Source: Bordetella parapertussis
GTDB taxonomy: Bacteria; Pseudomonadota; Gammaproteobacteria; Burkholderiales; SG8-41
Reading direction: 5' to 3'
DNA: 64,000 bases
Assembly: GCA_945906815.1 (NCBI GenBank)
Contig: CAMDRT010000006.1
Coordinates: forward strand, 1-64,000
Positions 42,750 to 52,048 of the stretch are shown here, piece after piece (position 1 is the first letter of the stretch; each line of letters begins with the position of its first letter). Both the position numbers and the translations under genes were made by a program. The notes beneath the pieces are model-generated. The model saw only the letters and a list, made by a program, of their open reading frames with translations. It searched no databases and was not told where the DNA came from.

Positions 42750-43523
42750 ATGACGATCCTTGCGGCCGACATCATCGCGAAGTTCTACACCGTCATCTGG
42801 CCGCTGACGCGCATCACAGCGGCCTTGATGACCGTGCCGATACTGTCGGTCGAGGCGGCCAATTCGCGCGTCCGCCTGACGCTCGCCATTGCCCTCACGG
42901 CGTTGGTGATGCCGATGTTTGAATGGCCTGTCATCGACCCACTGTCTGCGCACGGGCTCATGACGCTAGTTAACGAGATCGCCATCGGCATCATCATTGG
43001 ACTGACGCTGCAAATTGTCATCAGTGCGCTGCTGTTGGCAGGCCAGTACATCTCCTCATCCATGGGGCTATCCATTGCCACCTTGCTCGATCCGAACTTC
43101 GGCAACGTGCCGACCCTCGCGCAGTTCCTGATGATACTTGGGGCCCTGATTTTTTTCGCGCTGGGTGGACACTTGCTGGTGATTTCAATTCTGGTCGACA
43201 GCTTCAGCATGCTGCCGGTGGGAAAACCTATCCTCGACCTGCAATCCATCCGCAGCCTGCTGCAATGGAGTTCCATGATGTTTCTCGGCGCACTATTGAT
43301 CGCATTGCCGGTCATGGCGGCCCTGATTCTCATCAACATCGGGCTGGGGGTGGTCACCCGGGCGGCACCGAGTCTTAATATTATCGTGGTCGGGTTCCCT
43401 GCCATGATCTTCGCCGGTTTTCTACTGATTTTCGTCTCCATGGGCGTCACCGGCAATCGCATCCAGTGGCTCTGGCTGCAGGGCTTCTCCAAGGTCCGTG
43501 AAATTCTGGGGATAGGGGCATGA
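42750..43523 (+). CDS. fliR: Flagellar export gate protein FliR
   Basis: A 257-residue FliR with six or more hydrophobic helices. Recognisable segments are RITAALMTVPILSVEAAN, NEIAIGIIIGLTLQIVI, the GQYISSSMGLSIATLLDPNFG loop and VVTRAAPSLNIIVVGFPAMI. It completes the export gate with FliP and FliQ. The stop overlaps the flhB start by 4 nt. Confidence 0.95.
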   Translation: MTILAADIIAKFYTVIWPLTRITAALMTVPILSVEAANSRVRLTLAIALTALVMPMFEWPVIDPLSAHGLMTLVNEIAIGIIIGLTLQIVISALLLAGQYISSSMGLSIATLLDPNFGNVPTLAQFLMILGALIFFALGGHLLVISILVDSFSMLPVGKPILDLQSIRSLLQWSSMMFLGALLIALPVMAALILINIGLGVVTRAAPSLNIIVVGFPAMIFAGFLLIFVSMGVTGNRIQWLWLQGFSKVREILGIGA

Positions 43524-44683
43524 GCTCGGAAGACAGTGCCGAAGACCGCACCGAAGAGCCGACCGCAAGGCGCTTGCAGAAAGCCCGGGAGGATGGAGAG
43601 GTTGCTCGCTCGAATGAGGTGCCTGCGGCTGCAGTGATGATTAGTGCGGCGATTTATCTACAGATTTTCGGCGCTGATGCCGTGACCGCCTTACGAACGC
43701 TGTTTTCTTCGGGATTTATCTTTGACCAAGGCGTCGTTTACAACGAGCAGATGCTACCCGCCATTCTGGCCGAGCATATCGGCCAGGGATTTCTGGCGGT
43801 GCTGCCGCTGCTGGTGGTGGCACTGGTCGCGGCATTTGCCGCCTCCGGCATCACCGGTGGGTTCCTTTTTGCGATCAAGTCCGCGGCACCGAAATTCAGC
43901 AAGCTAAACCCGGTGTCGGGCTTGCAACGTGTTTTCGGGACTCGCGCACTGGTCGAACTGGGGAAGGCAATCCTGAAATTCGCCATCGTCACCGCAGCGG
44001 TGTTCTGGGTCGTCGATGCTAACCTTACCGAACTGGTGCGACTGGGTGCTATGAGTGCTGAGCCTGCAGTTGCCTCGGCCGCCGACATGATTGTACGGGC
44101 GGCCCTCATCGTCACGCTGTCGTTTGCCCTGATCGGAATGGCCGACCTGCTCTACCAGCGCCATGCGTTCTCCAAGCGCATGCGCATGACCAAGCAAGAA
44201 ATTCGCGACGAGATGAAGGACATCGAGGGCCGCCCGGAAGTGCGCGCGCAGATTCGCCGCCGACAACGTGAAATGGCCACCGCGCGCATGATGGATCGTG
44301 TAAAAGATGCCGATGTAGTTATTACCAACCCGGAGCACTTCGCCGTCGCCCTGTCGTATGATCCGAGCAAGGAAGGTGCCCCGATACTGCTCGCCAAAGG
44401 CGTCGATTCCATGGCATTCGCGATTATCAATGCGGCGAAGAAGGCCGGCGTACATACCTTTCAGGCGCCCCCGCTCGCACGGTCGTTGTATTTCACGACC
44501 AAGATCGATCACCCCATCCACGAGGAGCTCTACTTCGCCGTGGCGCAGGTCATCGCTTATGTCTTCGGTCTGAACAGCTTCCAGCCGGGCATGGGCGACA
44601 TCCGTAAGCCCTCGGTGCAAGTGCCCGCGTCGGTGCGCTTCGATAGCGATGGATTACTCGAGTCCGCGGCGGCCCGCTCATGA
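43520..44683 (+). CDS. flhB: Flagellar export switch protein FlhB
   Basis: A 387-residue FlhB with the N-terminal EDRTEEPTARRLQKAREDGE, four membrane helices to about residue 210, and a cytoplasmic domain. The self-cleavage site reads N270-P271-E272-H273 (in VVITNPEHFAVALSYDP) instead of the commonest NPTH; Asn and Pro, the residues that react, are kept. FlhB switches export from hook to filament substrates with FliK. It overlaps the next gene by 4 nt, so the gene after it is probably co-translated. Confidence 0.95.
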   Translation: MSSEDSAEDRTEEPTARRLQKAREDGEVARSNEVPAAAVMISAAIYLQIFGADAVTALRTLFSSGFIFDQGVVYNEQMLPAILAEHIGQGFLAVLPLLVVALVAAFAASGITGGFLFAIKSAAPKFSKLNPVSGLQRVFGTRALVELGKAILKFAIVTAAVFWVVDANLTELVRLGAMSAEPAVASAADMIVRAALIVTLSFALIGMADLLYQRHAFSKRMRMTKQEIRDEMKDIEGRPEVRAQIRRRQREMATARMMDRVKDADVVITNPEHFAVALSYDPSKEGAPILLAKGVDSMAFAIINAAKKAGVHTFQAPPLARSLYFTTKIDHPIHEELYFAVAQVIAYVFGLNSFQPGMGDIRKPSVQVPASVRFDSDGLLESAAARS

Positions 44684-46248
44684 ACACAACCCCCATGAAC
44701 CCGCGCCAGGAGCCTGCTTCAGGAAGCCTGCAGCAGGGAATGTTCTTTCGCGCCGCAGACCGCACCCTGTGCGATTATTATTGCGGAAAAATCATCAGTG
44801 ACGCGAAGAGCCTGGCCATCGTCGCTGCAAGCGAGGCCATCGCCGATCATTACTGCAGCCTGATCATCCAATGCCTGAGGGCGATCCCTGACGTGCGATT
44901 GCAGCTGCACCAAGCATCCACGACCGAGCGCCTGCTGGACAATTTCAATGAAATTCTGTCCTCGTTGTCGACCACAGAGGCCATGAGGGGACGGAATCCG
45001 TCGGCACCGTTGCGAATTTTGGTCGCTGGCCCTGCTGATCTGCTCAATCCGCAAGCCAACCGCCTGCTGACGCGCTTGATCACCAGCTTTCCCGGTGCCA
45101 ATACCCAGGTGATCGTTTTGCAGGCCGGACGCGGCGCGGAACATTCCCTGGATATTCCAAGCAGCCATCTGGTGAGGTGGGTGGTCGCCGAGCCATCGCG
45201 CGCGGAGGCCACCGCCATGCTGGCGAACGCTCGCGCTGCGGGCATGGAGGCGGAGGTGATCGACTTGTTGGACCGGGTGGCGCCCGCTCTGTGCGCCGAT
45301 GCACCGGAGCCGCAGGTGTTACGGGATGCAGAAGACAGCGTATACGAGCCGGCGCCGGCCGCAGCGGCCGGAACGCGCCCGCTGGAGGTGCCTAAGCTGC
45401 CTGCAAACAAGGGCCGCGGACGTGCAAAGCGCTTTGCCGGCTTCAAGGGGGTCGTTTTGGTGGCCATCTCTTTGCTCGTCGTAGCGCCGTTTTTCCCGCG
45501 CCAGATCATGGCCCTGCGCGATGCTCTAAGCAGTTGGGGCCAAGGCGTCGCGAGCGCAGTTTCTCAAGCGCAACGCGCCTCATCGCAGTCCGCTGCGCAC
45601 AGCGAGGGCACGCGAAGCCCCGCTACGCCGCCGCAGGACTCGGCGCTCGTGTCAAAGCCAGAAGTGCCGCGCGCCGCCGCCGAAAACACTGACCCTGATC
45701 GCGCCAGCGCAGCGGCCGCCGGCCCACTGTCGGCGCCTCTACCTGCCGCGGCAGGCACTGAGGCAGGCGGGCTACCTGCCCAGCCAGCCCAAGCGCACAG
45801 CACTACCGCTGTCACGGCACCTAAGGAAACGCGTCAGAATATTGATACTGAAAGGGCATCCGCTGGCGCCCCCAGCACCGGTGCCAACAGCCAAACGCTG
45901 GCGGTGGTCCCCGGCATCGCTACCATGCAAACAGCCATGACCCGAGTGCGCGCGGCGCGCGAGAACAGCATTTTCGTGCAGCATGTGGCCATGGATACCT
46001 ACGCTGCCGCGCGCGACTGGCAACGCGCCCATCAGGGTTTGGTCGAGGCGCTGATCGTTCCGGTAAAACCCGGCGTGGACACGGCAATCAAGTACGTGGT
46101 TGTGTCGGGGCCATTTGGCAGTGCTGCCAGCGCAACCGAATTTTCCAAGAAAGCAGGCGTTCCGCCGGCCCCCTGGCTGCGCACTGCCGCCTCGTTGAAC
46201 AATACACTGGCTGTTACCGATCCACCCAACCCTAGGGGAGCCCGATGA
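44680..46248 (+). CDS. Membrane-anchored protein with SPOR-like C terminus, unknown function
   Basis: A 522-residue protein in three parts. Residues 25-210 form an a/b domain (LAIVAASEAIADHYCSLIIQ, APLRILVAGPADLLNP) that resembles the ATPase-like domain of DamX/ExeA-type proteins but lacks a Walker A loop. A membrane helix spans about 254-272. A Pro/Ala-rich periplasmic linker leads to a C-terminal domain around 425-510 (YVVVSGPFGSAASATEFSKK) that reads like a SPOR peptidoglycan-binding domain. Start overlaps flhB (ATGA) and the stop overlaps the next gene. A role at the septum or flagellar base is possible but unproven. Confidence 0.65.
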   Translation: MNTTPMNPRQEPASGSLQQGMFFRAADRTLCDYYCGKIISDAKSLAIVAASEAIADHYCSLIIQCLRAIPDVRLQLHQASTTERLLDNFNEILSSLSTTEAMRGRNPSAPLRILVAGPADLLNPQANRLLTRLITSFPGANTQVIVLQAGRGAEHSLDIPSSHLVRWVVAEPSRAEATAMLANARAAGMEAEVIDLLDRVAPALCADAPEPQVLRDAEDSVYEPAPAAAAGTRPLEVPKLPANKGRGRAKRFAGFKGVVLVAISLLVVAPFFPRQIMALRDALSSWGQGVASAVSQAQRASSQSAAHSEGTRSPATPPQDSALVSKPEVPRAAAENTDPDRASAAAAGPLSAPLPAAAGTEAGGLPAQPAQAHSTTAVTAPKETRQNIDTERASAGAPSTGANSQTLAVVPGIATMQTAMTRVRAARENSIFVQHVAMDTYAAARDWQRAHQGLVEALIVPVKPGVDTAIKYVVVSGPFGSAASATEFSKKAGVPPAPWLRTAASLNNTLAVTDPPNPRGAR

Positions 46249-47210
46249 GCGACAGCAAGCAGGAAAAAAATTCCGATGTGGATGCGACGAACCTCATCCT
46301 AAACACCACCCAGTCCATGCTGAAATTCAACGCAAAGACGGGTAGGGCGTCAGTACCATCGCACCTAAACCAACAGCTCCCTGTGAGCGTGGCCGAAGAC
46401 AAAGCCGGCAAATTGTTTGCCGACGCTGCACCTGCCCCTGGGCAATCGACCGTGTTTGTTCCTGACGCCAATGCCGATGCAGCCACGCGGATGCTGGCGC
46501 CCACGCTTGGCGACCCTGAGAGCAGCAACAGGCAGTTTGTGCCAGCGGCCGAAGGCATCCACGACAAGTGGATAGGCGAACCGGCAAGTAAACTGCCGGC
46601 CGGGAACTGGGTGCAGGTAGAGGAGGGCAGCGCGCAAGCGGATTTGCAGCATGCCGGCACCCATCAGGTTGCCGCCCTCAGTAACCTGGTCTCGGCACCG
46701 GCACCCTCGGAGGGCGCTCCGTTGGCACACGATCCGGGGGGGCACGCCGCAGCCGCCCATCGCGTCGCGCCCGCTCCCCACGATGGCGCCCAAGACAACG
46801 TCATCTTTGCGACCAGCGCAACCCTGGCCCCAGACCCTATGGTCATTAATCCTCAACCTACGCTCGCCAGGCCCCCAGTATTTGCCGACACCGCCGCGGA
46901 TGAACATACCCCGCGTGTGACGGCCCCTGCGCCTTCGATCCCACCGCTCACGGTCCAGGCAGCGGCACCGGCACCGGCCCTATCGGCACAGCGGCCACTC
47001 GCAGCGGACGAGGCTGCCGCGCCTGCGCCTGCGCAGGCATTGGCGCAAGTTGTCGTGGGGAGCCCCGCGACGCCAGTGCACTCGGGTGCGACCAAAGTAA
47101 GTTTGACGGCAGCGACTTTGGAACGTCTGCTTGCCGCGGAGCGCGCAACCCAGGAATTGAACACGAAAATTGATGCGCTGTCTGCGCGCGTGGAGCGAGA
47201 GCGAAAATAA
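46245..47210 (+). CDS. Ala/Pro-rich protein of unknown function
   Basis: A 321-residue protein with no recognised family. It has an N-terminal segment VDATNLILNTTQSMLKFNAK, a long Ala/Pro/His-rich low-complexity middle and a C-terminal helix predicted to coil (LERLLAAERATQELNTKIDALSARVERERK in full, about residues 290-321). No membrane helix or signal peptide. It overlaps the SPOR-like gene by 4 nt, so it is likely co-expressed with flhB and that gene. Confidence 0.6.
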   Translation: MSDSKQEKNSDVDATNLILNTTQSMLKFNAKTGRASVPSHLNQQLPVSVAEDKAGKLFADAAPAPGQSTVFVPDANADAATRMLAPTLGDPESSNRQFVPAAEGIHDKWIGEPASKLPAGNWVQVEEGSAQADLQHAGTHQVAALSNLVSAPAPSEGAPLAHDPGGHAAAAHRVAPAPHDGAQDNVIFATSATLAPDPMVINPQPTLARPPVFADTAADEHTPRVTAPAPSIPPLTVQAAAPAPALSAQRPLAADEAAAPAPAQALAQVVVGSPATPVHSGATKVSLTAATLERLLAAERATQELNTKIDALSARVERERK

Positions 47211-47290
47211 GCACTGGCGGGCAGCCCGACCCCTGGAGTGACAGGGAGCGCTTCCCACTGGCCCATGCATCAACCTTAAAACGGTAATTC

Positions 47291-47386
47291 AGCCACAGAG
47301 AGCACCGAGGAGCACAGAGAAAACAAGTGCTTGAAATCTATCCAACTTATTGATTTTACTATGTAAACGCTGTGTACTCTGTGGCT
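47291..47386. repeat. Inverted AGCCACAGAG repeat
   Basis: AGCCACAGAG (47291-47300) and CTCTGTGGCT (47377-47386) are exact reverse complements with looser complementarity extending inward. The CCACAGAG theme is a common intergenic repeat in many bacteria. It occupies the gap between two genes of unknown function. Confidence 0.7.
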
Positions 47387-47435
47387 AAATGCTTTTTCTA
47401 GGATCACACAGCACTTATTGCGAACCCACTACATT

Positions 47436-48290
47436 ATGACCGACTCCGCGCAACCGCAAGACAGCAACACCGCCGCCCCAGCCCTCACTGGCGAAATTTC
47501 CAGCGACGCAGACGCCGGCGAGGCATCGCAAACCAGCCTCGAAAAAATCGTCACGGCTGCCATAGACTCGGCTGGCGTCGCCAATCGCTCCGCTAGCGTA
47601 GCCGCAGCCTCGACCGAAAACCTGCTGGTGGCGGTTGGCGAGCTTGGCGTCATCACGAAACGCGCGCGCACTGTTTCGGTGATAGTGCTGTCGGTATCCG
47701 CAGTGTTGCTGATTGCTTCAGCCGGCGCTTTCTTTACCGTGTCGGTGCAGTTAAACAGCCGCCTCCAGCAAGTCAACCATGCGCTGACTATCGTCACCAA
47801 GCGGGCGGTGGAGCTGGGTGTGAACATGGAGAAGTTGCAACGACTGGATACGTTGGTTGCCGACCTGGAGATCCAGCAAGGCGCTGACAGGATCGAAAAG
47901 ATCGGCAGCCGGATGGATGCCGCCCTGGCCGATTTGAAGACACAGCTGACCGCGGTCTCGACCGCAAAGCCGGTGGAGCCGCCAAGCACCGCCTTATTGG
48001 CGCAGAGCAAGGCTTTTGAGGTTCAAGCGCAGGCGCAATCCCGGCAAATCGCCAAGCTGAGCGATCAGATACAGGCGTTGCGCGCCGACGTGGGGAAGAT
48101 GCCCGGGCTAGCGCGCGGCATCGAGTCAGCGGTCGCCCGGCCGAGCGAAAAACCGCGAGCGCCGGCGCCACCCGCTGCGGTGGTTGTCGCGACGGAAAAG
48201 CGCGAGCGCGAAATCAGACCTGACCCGAAAGGCACGGACTACATCCAGTACCCCGCACCCCAACCGGATGCGAGCACCAAACCGCGTTAG
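47436..48290 (+). CDS. Single-pass membrane coiled-coil protein, unknown function
   Basis: A 284-residue protein: polar N terminus, membrane helix at about residues 80-104 (VSVIVLSVSAVLLIASAGAF), then a long heptad-like region (about 105-225) and a Pro-rich basic tail. I start at ATG 47436 rather than a TTG six codons upstream. No enzyme motif is visible. Orientation with the tail in the periplasm is likely but not certain. It follows an inverted-repeat gap after the previous gene and precedes another anchored protein. Confidence 0.6.
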   Translation: MTDSAQPQDSNTAAPALTGEISSDADAGEASQTSLEKIVTAAIDSAGVANRSASVAAASTENLLVAVGELGVITKRARTVSVIVLSVSAVLLIASAGAFFTVSVQLNSRLQQVNHALTIVTKRAVELGVNMEKLQRLDTLVADLEIQQGADRIEKIGSRMDAALADLKTQLTAVSTAKPVEPPSTALLAQSKAFEVQAQAQSRQIAKLSDQIQALRADVGKMPGLARGIESAVARPSEKPRAPAPPAAVVVATEKREREIRPDPKGTDYIQYPAPQPDASTKPR

Positions 48291-48366
48291 ATGAAAAGCT
48301 GGGAGTGCTCCCTTTGCTCGTGCTCCGCACCACAGCTAACCGCATTAATTTCGAGGAAGCCCGCAC

Positions 48367-48930
48367 GTGCGTCGACTATTCATTGAAGCCATACTTCTGA
48401 TTGCCGCTCTGGCTGCCGGGGCCTATGCGGCCATGGCGGCGGTAAAGTTGCGTGACCTGGGCAGCGAGCTCACCCTCATCAAGGCAGAAAATACCAAGCT
48501 CGAATCCTACAAGCAGAAGACGCAAAAAATGACTGAGGATCTGCTGCTCAAGGAAAAGTGGTTTAATGCCGCGCGCTACGCGATTTCGGCCGGCACGATG
48601 CTGATGGATCTAGAGGCGGCGATGGAGAAAGCGTCCGCCCCGACGGCTGAGCAGCAACTCGCGCTCGGTGGTCTGAGGTTGCTGGTGAAAGGTTACGATT
48701 ACCCGGACACTTTGAAATCCTTCCAGAGTGCGCTCGAGTTGGTCGAGTGGTCCAAACACCTCAAGATGATGTGCGCAGCGCAGCTCGGGATTGCCGCCAC
48801 CGGCAAGCAACAGCAGGTATTGGAGGAGTGCACCAAAAACCCGCTAAAACCGCAGGAGGTACCCGCGACCGTCAAGGAAAGCGCCCCTCCAGCCGCCACC
48901 ACCAATGCCAAGCCGCCCGTCAAAAACTAG
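48367..48930 (+). CDS. Membrane-anchored helical protein, unknown function
   Basis: A 187-residue protein starting with GTG 48367. A membrane helix spans about residues 6-26, then a coiled-coil-like segment (LGSELTLIKAENTKLESYKQ), a helical domain with two Cys (MMCAAQLG; LEECTKN) and a Pro/Ala/Lys-rich tail. No family recognised. Its TAG stop coincides with the CTAG at the left end of MITE copy 2, as in fliP. Probably functions with the preceding anchored protein, judged only from similar design and order. Confidence 0.6.
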   Translation: MRRLFIEAILLIAALAAGAYAAMAAVKLRDLGSELTLIKAENTKLESYKQKTQKMTEDLLLKEKWFNAARYAISAGTMLMDLEAAMEKASAPTAEQQLALGGLRLLVKGYDYPDTLKSFQSALELVEWSKHLKMMCAAQLGIAATGKQQQVLEECTKNPLKPQEVPATVKESAPPAATTNAKPPVKN

Positions 48931-49126
48931 AGTAGTGCTTCACTATGCGGCACTTATGCAACGGCACGGCATCAGCGAAACTCCTCCCCTTTCAAGGGGG
49001 AGAGCGTAGCGAGGGGGCATCTGGGAGGGGGATGGGGTAATGTCGCGCGAATGCCACCCCATCCCCACCCTAGCCCTCCCCTTGAAGGGGAGGGAATATC
49101 TCATGAATTGCGAAGCAGTACACTAG
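48927..49126. mobile_element. MITE-like element, copy 2 (200 bp)
   Basis: Same ends as copy 1 (CTAGAGTAGTGCTTCAC on the left; inverted CTAGTGTACTGCTTCGC on the right) and same flanking CTAG. It carries an additional ~75-nt interior (49024-49098) with GGGATGGGGT...ACCCCATCCCC and CCTCCCC...GGGGAGG arms that can form a large hairpin. It has no coding capacity. It fills most of the 48931-49241 gap; the remaining ~115 bp shows no gene. Confidence 0.8.
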
Positions 49127-49241
49127 CGTTGGCGCACTACTAAAATGCCCGTATGTAAGGACTGACTGTCGGTCCTGCCACAGAAGCGCCTTACGCGCGC
49201 CTCATGCGACAATACGCGCTCTGCCTTTGCTGCCACCCGTG

Positions 49242-49637
49242 ATGAGCGAATCCACCAGTCTCTGGACCCTGTTTGTCAGCAGTTTTCTCGCCGCAACGCT
49301 GCTGCCGGGCGGATCAGAAGCCGTGCTATTCGGTGTGCTGAAATTGCACCCCGGCCAGGTGTGGGCTGCACTGACGGTCGCCACGCTCGGCAATACACTG
49401 GGCGGCCTGTCTTCGTATGTGATCGGGCGCGTTATTCCGCAAAAAACCGCTTTGAAGGGCCTGGCTACGCTACAACGTTATGGCGCGCCGGTTCTGCTGC
49501 TGTCGTGGGTGCCGCTCATCGGCGATCCTTTATGCGTGGCTGCGGGCTGGCTGCGTTTGAACCCGTGGTGGTCGGCGCTGTGTATCGCCGCCGGCAAATG
49601 TGCGCGCTACGGGGTGATCGTTTTTTGGGCTACGTAG
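49242..49637 (+). CDS. YqaA family (SNARE-associated/VTT) membrane protein
   Basis: A 131-residue DedA-like YqaA family protein with the typical FVSSFLAATLLPGGSEAVLF, ATLGNTLGGLSSYVIGR and LLLSWVPLIGDPLCVAAGWL. It has three to four membrane helices. DedA-superfamily proteins move lipids or affect proton-motive force; the YqaA branch is uncharacterised. ATG 49242 chosen over upstream non-ATG codons. Confidence 0.85.
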   Translation: MSESTSLWTLFVSSFLAATLLPGGSEAVLFGVLKLHPGQVWAALTVATLGNTLGGLSSYVIGRVIPQKTALKGLATLQRYGAPVLLLSWVPLIGDPLCVAAGWLRLNPWWSALCIAAGKCARYGVIVFWAT

Positions 49638-49668
49638 TCATCATAACTTACTGATATTAAACACAATT

Positions 49669-50076
49669 ATGTCTTGCGAATTATGTGATTCCAGCGGCGG
49701 ACTAGTGCTGTGGCAAGACCCCAGCGTGCGGGTGGTTTACGTCGAGGAAGCAGGCTACGTCGGGTATTGCCGCGTGATCTGGAACGCACATGTCGCGGAA
49801 ATGACCGATCTTGACGACGCCAGCCGCGCGCACTGTATGCGCGTGGTTTTCACTGTGGAGTCGCTGCTGCGCGAGTTGTTGCAGCCGGCTAAAATAAATC
49901 TCGCCAGCCTGGGCAATTTCACGCCCCATGTGCATTGGCATGTGATCGCGCGCTTTCGCGACGATCCGCATTTTCCGCAGGCCATCTGGAGCGCGCCGCT
50001 GCGTGAGGCGTTGGCACAAGACGGGGCGGGTCTGCCGCAGCGCTTAAGCGCTGCGCTCGCCCTGCGCCTGCAGTGA
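49669..50076 (+). CDS. HIT family nucleotide hydrolase/transferase
   Basis: A 135-residue histidine-triad protein. The active-site motif is in NFTPHVHWHVIARFRDD (H-x-H-x-H), and INLASLGN precedes it, which is the usual spacing. An N-terminal CELCDSSGG Cys pair could bind zinc. HIT proteins hydrolyse AMP-linked substrates. 31 bp after the YqaA gene and possibly co-transcribed. Confidence 0.9.
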   Translation: MSCELCDSSGGLVLWQDPSVRVVYVEEAGYVGYCRVIWNAHVAEMTDLDDASRAHCMRVVFTVESLLRELLQPAKINLASLGNFTPHVHWHVIARFRDDPHFPQAIWSAPLREALAQDGAGLPQRLSAALALRLQ

Positions 50077-50252
50077 CCGCAGGCATGAACGGGTGAGCGA
50101 GGGGTACTGCAATATCACCTGACGCGGCAGGGCTGCGCCGCATGGCGGCATCGGTTATGATGGCCACCCTCTTTTCATGGATGTGTTGCTGTCATGGCCG
50201 GAATGAGCAAAAAATGCCTCTTTCGCCCGCCACGCTTCACGTTTAACACCTC

Positions 50253-50987
50253 ATGACCAAAACCACCGACTTCGGTTATCAGCAAGTCGACGAGGCTGAA
50301 AAAGCGCGCAAGGTCGAGGGGGTATTTACCTCGGTGGCGCAGCGCTACGACGTGATGAACGATCTCATGTCGGCGGGGCTGCACCGCTGGTGGAAACGGT
50401 TCACCATCGATCAAAGTTATGTGCGCGCGGGCGAGCAGGTGCTGGATGTCGCCGGCGGTACCGCCGATCTCGCGCGCGCCTTCGCCAAACGCGTCGGCCC
50501 CGCCGGCGCGGTGGTGCTCACCGACATTAACGCGGCCATGCTGAGGCTAGGGCGCGACCGCTTGCTCGACGATGGGGTGTTGGCGCCCGCGGTGCAGTGC
50601 GACGCGGAAAAGCTGCCCTTCGCGTCGAATCGCTTTGACTGCGTGAGCGTCGCCTTTGGCCTGCGCAACATGACGCATAAAGACCAGGCGCTGGCCGAGA
50701 TGTTTCGTGTGCTGCGTCCGGGCGGCCGCTTGCTGGTGCTCGAATTCAGCCGCGTGTGGAAACCACTGCAGGGCGCGTACCAGGCGTATTCGTTTAAGGT
50801 GTTGCCGAAAATGGGCGAAGTCATCGCCCAGGACGCGGCGAGCTACCGCTATCTGGCCGAATCCATACGCATGCATCCCGATCAGGAAACGCTCAAACAC
50901 ATGATGCTGCAGGCTGGGCTTGAGCGTGTGGATTATTTTAATCTGGCTGCGGGCGTGGTGGCACTTCATCGCGGCTACAAATTTTAA
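50253..50987 (+). CDS. ubiE: Ubiquinone/menaquinone C-methyltransferase UbiE
   Basis: A 244-residue UbiE. Signature pieces: [40 protein letters not shown], the SAM motif [20 protein letters not shown] and [20 protein letters not shown]. It C-methylates the demethyl-quinol ring. The ubiquinone genes ubiJ and ubiB follow with a Tim44-like gene in between, a typical betaproteobacterial arrangement. ATG 50253 gives the family N terminus. Confidence 0.96.
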   Translation: MTKTTDFGYQQVDEAEKARKVEGVFTSVAQRYDVMNDLMSAGLHRWWKRFTIDQSYVRAGEQVLDVAGGTADLARAFAKRVGPAGAVVLTDINAAMLRLGRDRLLDDGVLAPAVQCDAEKLPFASNRFDCVSVAFGLRNMTHKDQALAEMFRVLRPGGRLLVLEFSRVWKPLQGAYQAYSFKVLPKMGEVIAQDAASYRYLAESIRMHPDQETLKHMMLQAGLERVDYFNLAAGVVALHRGYKF

Positions 50988-51132
50988 TATTTAACCCATT
51001 GATTTAATTTATTTTTTATTATTTGTTGCGCGGCATGGGGTACGCTCTATAATGCAGCCGCAGCGTAGCAATACCCAATCACTGGGCTTGGATTTACCGG
51101 CGCTTTTGGTTCACATTGAACGGAGGAAAATA

Positions 51133-52023
51133 ATGACTAAGTTACTGGGCATCTTGGCAATACTCGTTGGTTTCACGATGGTTGCGGTGGATACTGAAGC
51201 GGCACGCGTCGGTGGTGGCAAGAACACGGGCCGCCAAAGCAGCAGCGCCAGCAATTCAGCGGCACCCGCGCAAAAAGCCGCACCTGCACCGGCAGCGCCA
51301 GCACCTTCAGGCATGAGCCGCTTTCTCGGACCTTTGGCCGGCCTCGCTGCCGGTCTTGGCATCGCCGCGCTCCTGAGCAGCATGGGCCTGGGCGGTGCAA
51401 TGGGCAGCATGCTGACCGGCATCCTGATGGTAGGGCTGCTGCTCGGCGCGGGTTATTTCATCTACCGCATGGTCACGCGCAACAAGTCATCGCAACAGCC
51501 GTTGGGTTATGCGGGCGCGGGTAATCAAAGTGCTGCGCCGCTGCCGCAGGCGCAGGCGCAACAACCTGCGCAATTCACCGGCAATGCTGCCCCCGGTTCG
51601 CTCGCCGCCACGGTGGGTGGCGCGCCTACAGCGATGCATGCCGCAACTGCCAGCCGCTGGCCTGCTGACTTTGACGTGGCTGAGTTCGAGCGTCAAGCCA
51701 AACTCAATTTCGAGCGCCTGCAGGCGGCGAACGATGCTGGTGACGCCTCGACCTTGCGTGATTTCCTGACGCCGGAACTGTATCGCGAACTCGAAGCGGA
51801 AATGAAATCCGCCTGGGGCGCGCAGCAGAAAACCGAGTCGGTCGGGCTGCAATCCGAAGTGCTGGAGGTGGTTACCGAGGGCGGCCTTTATGTGGTCAGC
51901 GTGCGTTTCACCGGCCAAATCCGCGAGAACGGCGTGCAGAGCAATCTCAACGAAATCTGGCACCTCGAAAAATCCATCAGCGGTGGTGCAGGCTGGAGAG
52001 TTTCGGGCATCCAGCAGGCCTGA
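51133..52023 (+). CDS. Tim44-like domain membrane protein
   Basis: A 296-residue protein with a signal peptide or N-terminal anchor (MTKLLGILAILVGFTMVAV), a Ser/Ala/Pro-rich region, hydrophobic segments near residues 59-75 and 89-110, and a C-terminal Tim44-like (MBA1) domain from about residue 175 (FDVAEFERQAKLNFERLQAA; LNEIWHLEKS). CGGAGG lies 7 nt before ATG 51133. Biochemical role in bacteria not settled; conserved between ubiE and ubiJ. Followed by a strong terminator. Confidence 0.88.
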   Translation: MTKLLGILAILVGFTMVAVDTEAARVGGGKNTGRQSSSASNSAAPAQKAAPAPAAPAPSGMSRFLGPLAGLAAGLGIAALLSSMGLGGAMGSMLTGILMVGLLLGAGYFIYRMVTRNKSSQQPLGYAGAGNQSAAPLPQAQAQQPAQFTGNAAPGSLAATVGGAPTAMHAATASRWPADFDVAEFERQAKLNFERLQAANDAGDASTLRDFLTPELYRELEAEMKSAWGAQQKTESVGLQSEVLEVVTEGGLYVVSVRFTGQIRENGVQSNLNEIWHLEKSISGGAGWRVSGIQQA

Positions 52024-52048
52024 TAACGTAACACCGCTTTACTGTGAT

